DNA from: Omnitrophica bacterium RIFCSPLOWO2_01_FULL_45_10b
Lineage (GTDB): Bacteria > Omnitrophota > Omnitrophia > Omnitrophales > Danuiimicrobiaceae
Assembly: GCA_001804205.1 (NCBI GenBank)
Contig: MHFM01000017.1
Span: 1 to 5,803 of the forward strand
Length of the DNA: 5,803 bases
Reading direction: 5' to 3'
In this document: in pieces, positions 1-4,669 of the stretch
How positions within the stretch are numbered: position 1 is the stretch's first letter
Layout of the letters: every line of letters begins with the position of its first letter
Position numbers and translations under genes: made by a program
Notes under the pieces: model-generated
Database searches by the model: none
The model's input: only the letters and a program-made list of their open reading frames with translations
What the model was told of the DNA's origin: nothing

Positions 1-1158
1 AAGCCGCTTATTTATTTAGACAATGCCGCTACCACTCAAAAACCAAAAGCGGTAATCAACGTATTGACCCAGTATTACTCAGCGGAGAATGCAAATATTC
101 ACCGTGGCATTCATTATTTGAGCCAAAAAGCCACTGATGCTTATGATGATGCACGCGTTTCAATCCAGCATTTTTTGAATGCATCGGATGCGCGAGAAAT
201 TATATTTGTAAGAGGTGCGACCGAAGGCATTAATTTGGTGGCTCAAAGTTACGGCCGTACGGTGGTCAAAGAAGGCGATGAAGTTTTAATTACGGCCATG
301 GAGCATCATTCCAATATTGTTCCGTGGCAGATTTTGTGTCAGGAGCGCGGCGCGAAGTTAAAAGTAGCTCCTATTAATGATGACGGTGAAATCATCATTG
401 GAGAATATGAAAAACTTTTGAACAAAAAAACAAAATTCGTCGCCATAACCCATATTTCAAATGCCTTAGGGACGATTAATCCCGTTCGGAAAATGATTCA
501 AATGGCGCATGATCGCGGTATTGCGGTTTTGGTGGATGGAGCCCAAAGCGCGCCTCATATTCCTGTAGATGTCAGGGAGTTGGGTTGTGACTTTTTTGTT
601 TTCTCGGGGCACAAATTATTTGGGCCCACCGGAATCGGTGTGGTTTATGGGAAAGCAGAACTCCTTGAGAAAATGCCGCCTTATCAGGGCGGAGGCGATA
701 TGATTAGTTCTGTCACATTTGAGAAAACCACATACAACAAATTGCCTTTTAAATTTGAAGCGGGAACACCTCATATTGCCGGCGTCATTGGGCTGGGTGC
801 GGCGGTAGATTATCTGTCTAAAATCGGCCTTGAAAAAATCGCGGCTTATGAAAAAGAATTACTCGATGATGCCACCGAAACACTTTCTAAAATTCCGGGT
901 TTACGAATCATTGGAACGGCTCACGAGAAGGCAAGTATTGTATCATTTGTGCTTGCAGATATTCATGCCCATGACATTGGCACTATTCTCGACCAAGAAG
1001 GAGTGGCCATTAGAGCGGGACATCATTGCGCGATGCCTTTGATGGACCGTTTTCAGGTTCCGGCTACGGCGCGGGCTTCCTTTTCTTTTTACAATACGAA
1101 AGAAGAAATTGACCGTTTAGCAGCCGCCATTCTAAAGGTGCTGGAGGTATTTTCTTAA
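1..1158 (+). CDS. sufS: Cysteine desulfurase SufS, 5'-truncated by window edge
   Basis: SufS is a PLP-dependent group II cysteine desulfurase that takes sulfur from L-cysteine as an enzyme persulfide and yields alanine, feeding cytosolic Fe-S cluster assembly. The frame is open from base 1 and reads KPLIYLDNAATTQKP, the usual SufS N-terminal motif, so the start lies upstream; the TTG at 64 is internal. In visible numbering I see MEHHSN (PLP-stacking His102), VDGAQ (Asp179, Gln182), SGHKLFGPTGIG (Schiff-base Lys205) and RAGHHCAMPL (catalytic Cys343). Adding 21 residues gives H123, D200, K226 and C364 of E. coli SufS numbering, so about 21 codons are missing and the full length would be close to 406 aa. 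The partner is the adjacent SufU. A sufBCD cluster upstream is likely but not visible. The family call is very secure. Confidence 0.97.
   Translation, partial: KPLIYLDNAATTQKPKAVINVLTQYYSAENANIHRGIHYLSQKATDAYDDARVSIQHFLNASDAREIIFVRGATEGINLVAQSYGRTVVKEGDEVLITAMEHHSNIVPWQILCQERGAKLKVAPINDDGEIIIGEYEKLLNKKTKFVAITHISNALGTINPVRKMIQMAHDRGIAVLVDGAQSAPHIPVDVRELGCDFFVFSGHKLFGPTGIGVVYGKAELLEKMPPYQGGGDMISSVTFEKTTYNKLPFKFEAGTPHIAGVIGLGAAVDYLSKIGLEKIAAYEKELLDDATETLSKIPGLRIIGTAHEKASIVSFVLADIHAHDIGTILDQEGVAIRAGHHCAMPLMDRFQVPATARASFSFYNTKEEIDRLAAAILKVLEVFS
1143..1147 (+). promoter_or_regulatory. Shine-Dalgarno site for sufU
   Basis: GGAGG lies inside the last codons of sufS, 12 nt before the sufU ATG. The spacing is slightly long. 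Its position within sufS fits tight coupling of sufS and sufU translation. Confidence 0.6.
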
Positions 1159-1159
1159 C

Positions 1160-1615
1160 ATGTCCCAGCCTGAACTGCGCGAACTTTATCAGGAATTAAT
1201 TTTGGAGCATAGTAAAAAGCCGCGGAATTTCCATGTTTTGGAGCATGCCAATCATATGGCCGAAGGATTTAATCCGCTGTGCGGCGACCGGCTTAAACTT
1301 TATCTTCAAATTAAAGACGGCGCCATTCAAGACATTGGTTTTCAAGGTTCAGGCTGCGCGATTTCCAAAGCCTCAGCTTCGATGATGACAACTTATATGA
1401 AAGGTAAAAAAATATCGGAAGCAAAAGAGCTCTTTGGCGAGTTTCATAAAATGTTATCGGGTGAACATGGCACGTTTGATCCAGCCAAACTTGGAAAGCT
1501 CTCTGTTTTCTCAGGCGTTTCAGAATTTCCCGTGCGCGTTAAATGCGCCACCTTGGCTTGGCATACTTTAAAAGCGGGTTTAGAGGAGAACGGCAAAACC
1601 GTTTGCACCGAATGA
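1160..1615 (+). CDS. sufU: Zinc-dependent sulfurtransferase SufU
   Basis: SufU accepts the persulfide sulfur from SufS through a Zn-bound cysteine and passes it to the SufBCD scaffold; it resembles IscU in fold but acts as a transferase. At 151 aa it is close to Bacillus subtilis SufU (about 147 aa). Visible motifs are YQELILEHSKKPRN at residues 10-23, NPLCGD (Cys41, Asp43), GSGCAISKASASMM (Cys66) and RVKCATLAWHTL (Cys129). These match the four zinc ligands Cys41, Asp43, Cys66 and Cys128 of B. subtilis. The SufU-type insertion between the second and third Cys is present (residues about 90-120), and the IscU-type His next to the last Cys is absent, which separates it from IscU. The ATG starts 1 nt after the sufS stop, and the stop overlaps the sufT start (ATGA). 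The call is secure. Confidence 0.96.
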   Translation: MSQPELRELYQELILEHSKKPRNFHVLEHANHMAEGFNPLCGDRLKLYLQIKDGAIQDIGFQGSGCAISKASASMMTTYMKGKKISEAKELFGEFHKMLSGEHGTFDPAKLGKLSVFSGVSEFPVRVKCATLAWHTLKAGLEENGKTVCTE

Positions 1616-2163
1616 TTACTTCTTATCCTCACAATGAACCGATTAAGCTCAGCCGCGACTGCGAAGCGATTCAAATTCCAAGCGGTACGAAGATTAAACT
1701 TCCCAAAGGGCTTTCGGTTAGAATTGCTCAATCGCTTGGCGACAACTATACGGTCACAACCGATGAAGGATATATCGTTCAAATCGCCGGAAAAGACGCG
1801 GATGCAATCGGTAAAGAGCCGCCTAAAACTCAAGAGGCAAATCAACAAGCTCCTCTGGAACAACTGGTTTTGGATCAGCTGAAAACCTGTTACGATCCTG
1901 AAATTCCGATTAATATTGTGGATTTGGGTTTGGTCTACGAATCGAAAGTCACTCCCTTGGCCGAAGCTGGCAATCGAGTAGATGTTAAGATGACTTTAAC
2001 CGCACCGGGCTGTGGAATGGGCGACGTGTTAAAAAAAGATGCCCAGACTAAAATCGAACGTTTGCCGGGCGTCAAAGAAGTCAATGTGGAATTGGTGTGG
2101 GAGCCGGCTTGGGATCAAAGCAGGATGTCGGATGCCGCAAAATTAAAATTAGGATTAATGTAA
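1612..2163 (+). CDS. sufT: Fe-S assembly protein SufT (MIP18/DUF59 family, long form)
   Basis: SufT-type proteins are auxiliary factors for maturing Fe-S proteins; the exact biochemical step is not settled for the family. The 183-aa protein has two parts. Residues 15-67 (RDCEAIQIPSGT ... LPKG ... QSLGDNYTV ... IAGKDADAIG) form the N-terminal segment typical of the long SufT family. Residues 82-165 form the MIP18/DUF59 domain with DPEIPINIVDLGLVY (95-109) and TLTAPGCGMG (128-137), whose Cys134 is the conserved reactive cysteine of the domain. I chose the ATG at 1612 because it overlaps the sufU stop as ATGA and gives the usual N-terminus; an in-frame ATG at 1543 would extend 69 nt into sufU. 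The nearest purine-rich site (GAGGAG near 1583-1588) is about 23 nt upstream, so translation is probably coupled to sufU. Confidence 0.93.
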   Translation: MITSYPHNEPIKLSRDCEAIQIPSGTKIKLPKGLSVRIAQSLGDNYTVTTDEGYIVQIAGKDADAIGKEPPKTQEANQQAPLEQLVLDQLKTCYDPEIPINIVDLGLVYESKVTPLAEAGNRVDVKMTLTAPGCGMGDVLKKDAQTKIERLPGVKEVNVELVWEPAWDQSRMSDAAKLKLGLM

Positions 2164-2166
2164 TTC

Positions 2167-2224
2167 TGTCATCCTGAGGCAAAGCCGAAGGATCTCGAGA
2201 TTCTTCGCTTCGCTCAGAATGACA
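2167..2224. repeat. 58-bp imperfect palindromic repeat in the sufT-iscS gap
   Basis: The arms begin TGTCATCCTGAG on the left and end CTCAGAATGACA on the right, and the centre is the perfect palindrome ATCTCGAGAT (2192-2201). The left arm is 25 nt and the right arm 23 nt, with a few mismatches and a 2-nt length difference. It occupies most of the 80-nt gap between sufT and iscS. It looks like a dispersed intergenic palindrome (REP- or MITE-like), related to the element at 5197-5287. In the transcript it would fold into a long hairpin that could protect or attenuate the mRNA. The following T-run is only four bases, so a strong terminator is unlikely. Confidence 0.8.
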
Positions 2225-2233
2225 TTTTGGATT

Positions 2234-2239
2234 AGGTGA
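2234..2239 (+). promoter_or_regulatory. Shine-Dalgarno site for iscS
   Basis: AGGTGA lies 4 nt before the ATG at 2244, downstream of the palindrome. The palindrome would therefore sit just 5' of the ribosome landing site. Confidence 0.6.
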
Positions 2240-2243
2240 TTTT

Positions 2244-3446
2244 ATGAAACTTCCGATTTACATGGATAATCAATCAACGACCCCTATTGATCCTCGCGTG
2301 CTCGAGGCGATGGAGCCTTTTTACCGGAGAATCTTTGGCAATGCCGCAAGCCGCAATCATTCCTTTGGCGAGGAAGCGCTTGATGCTGTTGAAATCGCGC
2401 GCGCTCAGATTGCAAGCCTCATCAATGCTTCCGAGTCTGAGGAAATTATTTTTACAAGCGGCGCCACGGAATCCAATAATCTCGCGCTTAAGGGCATCGC
2501 CGAAATGTATCGGGAGAAGGGCAATCATATCATTACCACGCAAATCGAGCACAAATCCGTTCTCGATACCTGTAAATTTTTGGAAACTGTTGGTTTTCAG
2601 GTCACTTATCTTCCGGTTGGCCGCGAAGGTTTAATTCATTTAGATATGCTTCGCCGCTCTGTGACAAACAAAACTATTTTAATCTCAGTCATGAGTGCCA
2701 ATAATGAAATCGGCACGCTTCAGCCCGTGTCTGAAATCGGAACAATAGCGAAAGAGCACGGCATTTTCTTTCATTCCGATGCCGCGCAAGCAGCCGGGAA
2801 AATTCCTCTTGATGTTCAAGCGATGGGAATGGATCTTGTCAGCCTTTCGGCTCATAAAATGTACGGTCCCAAAGGAATCGGCGCTTTGTATGTTCGCAAG
2901 CGAAACCCGCGCGTGCGCTTAGCGCCTCTTATTCACGGCGGCGGACACGAGCAAGGTTTAAGGTCTGGCACTTTGAATGTACCGGCCATTGTGGGTTTTG
3001 GAACAGCCGCCGAAATTTGTAAAAGGGAAATGAATCAAGAAGCCAAACGAATTCTCGGCTTCCGCGAACGGCTTAAGACTGGTATCACAAAACAACTCGA
3101 CGATGTTTATTTGAATGGAAGTCCCGAAAAGCGGCTTCCCGGAAATCTTAACTTAAGTTTTGCTTTTGTCGAAGGCGAAACACTGCTGATGGGCATTAGC
3201 GCGGAGGTTGCGGTTTCTTCGGGTTCTGCCTGCACCTCCGCGAATCTCGAGCCTTCCTATGTTTTAAAGGCCTTAGGAGTTCCGGAAGAACTGGCGCATA
3301 CGTCTATTCGTTTTGGATTGGGCCGTTTCACGACGGAAGAAGAGGTGGATTATACAATTGAGCGCGTGGTTCAAGTGGTTAAAAAGTTACGTGCTGCCTC
3401 ACCGATTTATAAGGAGATACGCCAGGCGGCGGTAGCGCGAAAGTGA
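2244..3446 (+). CDS. iscS: Cysteine desulfurase, IscS/NifS class (group I)
   Basis: This is a second PLP-dependent cysteine desulfurase, of the group I class that supplies sulfur for Fe-S clusters and often also for tRNA thiolation. The 400-aa protein opens MKLPIYMDNQSTTP and is very close to E. coli IscS over most of its length. Visible key residues are TSGATESNNLALKG (71-84), IEHK (His103), SDAAQ (Asp179, Gln182), LSAHKMYGPKGIGALYV (PLP Lys205), HGGGHEQGLRSGT (231-243) and the mobile catalytic-loop motif SSGSACTSANLEPSYVL with Cys330. The C-terminus after IRFGLGRFTTEEEVDYTIE (355-373) is shorter and different from E. coli IscS, lacking its last segment that contacts IscU. This fits the lack of an IscU here. 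The ATG has a good upstream AGGTGA. The iscS versus nifS name cannot be decided by sequence alone. Confidence 0.94.
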   Translation: MKLPIYMDNQSTTPIDPRVLEAMEPFYRRIFGNAASRNHSFGEEALDAVEIARAQIASLINASESEEIIFTSGATESNNLALKGIAEMYREKGNHIITTQIEHKSVLDTCKFLETVGFQVTYLPVGREGLIHLDMLRRSVTNKTILISVMSANNEIGTLQPVSEIGTIAKEHGIFFHSDAAQAAGKIPLDVQAMGMDLVSLSAHKMYGPKGIGALYVRKRNPRVRLAPLIHGGGHEQGLRSGTLNVPAIVGFGTAAEICKREMNQEAKRILGFRERLKTGITKQLDDVYLNGSPEKRLPGNLNLSFAFVEGETLLMGISAEVAVSSGSACTSANLEPSYVLKALGVPEELAHTSIRFGLGRFTTEEEVDYTIERVVQVVKKLRAASPIYKEIRQAAVARK

Positions 3447-3452
3447 TTTCCT

Positions 3453-3461
3453 TGCTATAAT
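3453..3461 (+). promoter_or_regulatory. Extended -10 promoter-like motif before the A-type carrier gene
   Basis: TGCTATAAT (TG at 3453-3454, TATAAT at 3456-3461) is an exact extended -10 consensus in the 32-nt iscS to A-type carrier gap. No good -35 box lies about 17 nt upstream, but extended -10 promoters do not need one. Initiation about 7 nt downstream would leave a leader of only about 11 nt that still contains the ribosome binding site. It could be chance, so confidence is low. Confidence 0.35.
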
Positions 3462-3467
3462 TGTTAC

Positions 3468-3472
3468 AGGAG
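3468..3472 (+). promoter_or_regulatory. Shine-Dalgarno site that fixes the A-type carrier start
   Basis: AGGAG lies 6 nt before the ATG at 3479. It rules out the upstream in-frame TTG at 3461, from which translation would run through this site. Confidence 0.75.
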
Positions 3473-3478
3473 ATTCAA

Positions 3479-3799
3479 ATGATTACGGTAACGCAAAATG
3501 CCATTAGCGAAGCAAAAAGACTTTTGGAGAAACAGGGCAAGCCGGGGTTTGGTTTAAGAGTTGGCGTGCAAGGCGGCGGCTGTTCCGGCCTTTCCTATAA
3601 GCTCGGTTTTGACCAAGAACGTCCGGGAGACCATGTCCGGGAAATAGAAGGGGTTAAAGTTCTGGTCGATCCCAAAAGCGATCTTTATTTGGAGGCCACC
3701 ATGCTTGATTTTGTGGATGGGCTTGAAGGCCGCGGTTTTAAATTTTCAAATCCACAAGCTAAGAAAACCTGCGGTTGCGGCGAATCCTTCTCGGTTTAA
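3479..3799 (+). CDS. A-type Fe-S carrier protein (HesB/IscA/ErpA/SufA family)
   Basis: A-type carriers bind Fe-S clusters or iron and pass clusters to apo-proteins. The 106-aa protein is standard for the family and carries the three conserved cysteines: Cys35 in GGGCSGLSY and Cys98 and Cys100 in the C-terminal CGCGESF. Other family features are LRVGVQGGGCSG (26-37), VDPKSDLYLE (63-72), LDFVDGLEGRGFKFSNPQAKKTC (77-98, the usual D-F/Y-x-x-x-L-x-G-x-G-F-x-F-x-N-P pattern). The ATG at 3479 has AGGAG 6 nt upstream. It follows iscS by 32 nt, so it is probably the last core gene of the Fe-S operon, perhaps also read from its own promoter. Sequence alone does not separate IscA, ErpA and SufA, so no symbol is given. 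Confidence 0.95.
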   Translation: MITVTQNAISEAKRLLEKQGKPGFGLRVGVQGGGCSGLSYKLGFDQERPGDHVREIEGVKVLVDPKSDLYLEATMLDFVDGLEGRGFKFSNPQAKKTCGCGESFSV

Positions 3800-3820
3800 T
3801 TTTCTACCTTCGCTTTCCCC

Positions 3821-4279
3821 TTGGCCCATCACCGGTCCTTTATTTCTCAGATCAAAAAATGGATTTTGATTTACGGCCTTTCTACCATTCTCATCTGGAC
3901 TATTTATTACCAAACTTGGGGAAAACATCTTTATTTGATTACCGCGTACTGCAACTGCCCTATTTGTATTAATGTTAAAAAGTATCATGATGGGCGCTTT
4001 GCAAGCGGCAAAAAAGTTTACTGGGGCGCTCTTGCCGCTGATCCATCCATTCCATTTAGAACAAAAGTGGAATTAATGCCTCTTTGGCCTCAGGATTGGG
4101 CTGTTATATTCACGCGGCTGAAGGGAAGACGAAACTTCAAAGTGGAAGACCGCGGCGGAAAAATCAAAGGCAAGCATATTGATCTTTTCATTCCTGATTC
4201 TTTGGGTGGCCATAAGGCGGCAAGGCGCTGGGGCGCCCGCCGGATGAGGCTTAAAATCAACGGCGAGTGGGCGGATTAA
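3821..4279 (+). CDS. Membrane-anchored 3D-domain protein, putative peptidoglycan hydrolase
   Basis: The 152-aa protein has a positively charged N-terminus, a single predicted membrane segment (about residues 14-30, WILIYGLSTILIWTIYY) and then a 3D domain, so the domain probably faces the cell-wall side. The three aspartates that name the domain are seen: LAADPSIPFRT (Asp74), KVEDRGGKIKG (Asp110) and HIDLFIP (Asp121), ending ARRWGARRMRLKI. The segment TAYCNCPICIN (Cys44, Cys46, Cys49) matches the Cys-containing TAYC motif that often precedes this domain. 3D domains have the MltA-like double-psi barrel and include muralytic proteins such as B. subtilis YuiC/YocH. The start is uncertain: no ATG and no ribosome site is seen, and TTG at 3821, 21 nt after the A-type carrier stop, is the best first candidate. 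The frame is closed upstream by that stop. Substrate is inferred. Confidence 0.85.
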   Translation: MAHHRSFISQIKKWILIYGLSTILIWTIYYQTWGKHLYLITAYCNCPICINVKKYHDGRFASGKKVYWGALAADPSIPFRTKVELMPLWPQDWAVIFTRLKGRRNFKVEDRGGKIKGKHIDLFIPDSLGGHKAARRWGARRMRLKINGEWAD

Positions 4280-4282
4280 TAG

Positions 4283-4313
4283 CGTACAGCGTACGGAGTA
4301 CAGCGTAGAGCGT
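4283..4313 (+). repeat. 31-bp inverted repeat, left copy, next to the four-helix-bundle gene
   Basis: It begins CGTACAGCGTAC and matches the reverse complement of 4675-4705 at 27 of 31 positions (my manual alignment). Internally it repeats GTACAGCGTA-like units. It starts 3 nt after the 3D-domain gene stop, and its last base is the final base of the four-helix-bundle stop codon. Confidence 0.85.
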
Positions 4314-4669
4314 TAAAGTTTTTTCAGCAGATTGGCCGTCATTCGACTGATATGGTCAATGAGTGCGAGGATACGTTCTGATTGTTCTTGATGAAGATAA
4401 CCCAATTCTCCGGCAATAACCATTTGGGTTTCTAATTCAGCCAATGAGCCGCGTGCGATGTTAAGAAATTGTTTGAATTCTTTTGAATGTTGCCTTTTGA
4501 ATCCTTCCGCTGCATTTGATGGTACTGAAATAGCAGAACGTCTCATCTGGGATGTTAAGCCGTATATTTCTCTGGCTGGGAATGTCTCGGTAGTTTTGTA
4601 AACCTCTTTTACTAACTCGATTCCTTTCTTCCAAATGTCCAAATCTCTAAAACTTTTAATCATGCCCAT
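4313..4669 (-). CDS. Four-helix-bundle protein (S23/23S rRNA intervening-sequence protein family)
   Basis: The 118-aa protein (116 aa if begun at Met3) matches the S23/IVP four-helix-bundle family very well: FRDLDIWKKGIELVKEVYK (helix 1, 7-25), FPAREIYGLTSQMRRSAISVPSNAAEGFKR (30-59, the family hallmark), EFKQFLNIARGSLAELETQM (64-83) and a last helix ending LLKKL. Relatives are encoded in intervening sequences of 23S rRNA genes (as in Leptospira) and include Avd of diversity-generating retroelements. The molecular role of stand-alone copies is unknown, and no reverse transcriptase, variable repeat or rRNA is visible here. Met3 (ATG 4661-4663) overlaps the HAD stop as ATGA and fits the usual family start; Met1 would overlap HAD by 10 nt. 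No clear ribosome site is seen, so translation may be coupled to HAD. The gene is bracketed by inverted repeats. Confidence 0.93.
   Translation of the reverse strand: MGMIKSFRDLDIWKKGIELVKEVYKTTETFPAREIYGLTSQMRRSAISVPSNAAEGFKRQHSKEFKQFLNIARGSLAELETQMVIAGELGYLHQEQSERILALIDHISRMTANLLKKL

Noticed and set aside
64..66. TTG at 64 as the start of the SufS gene
   Set aside because: The frame is open back to base 1 and encodes the conserved LDNAATTQKP motif, so the true start lies outside the window.
1543..1611. N-terminal extension of SufT from the ATG at 1543
   Set aside because: It would overlap sufU by 73 nt and add residues not typical of SufT. The ATGA overlap at 1612 gives the expected N-terminus.
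1444..1863. Antisense open frame opposite sufU and sufT
   Set aside because: It shows no recognisable domain and lies opposite two well-conserved genes, so it is a shadow frame.
2167..2228. Rho-independent terminator between sufT and iscS
   Set aside because: A hairpin is present, but it is long and imperfect with only four T residues after it. It fits a dispersed palindromic repeat better, though partial attenuation is not excluded.
2274..2634. Open frames on both strands inside iscS
   Set aside because: They overlap the highly conserved N-terminal third of IscS and show no family motifs of their own.
3746..3988. Antisense and alternative-frame open frames across the A-type carrier end and the 3D-domain gene start
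   Set aside because: No domain or start signals are seen, and both conflict with the better-supported genes.
4281..4313. CRISPR-like repeats in the GTACAGCGTA-rich segments
   Set aside because: The internal units are short, unevenly spaced and lack spacers. The two segments are an inverted pair flanking a gene.
4313..4669. Diversity-generating retroelement based on the Avd-like protein
   Set aside because: No reverse transcriptase, template repeat or variable repeat is visible nearby. Only the four-helix-bundle similarity remains.
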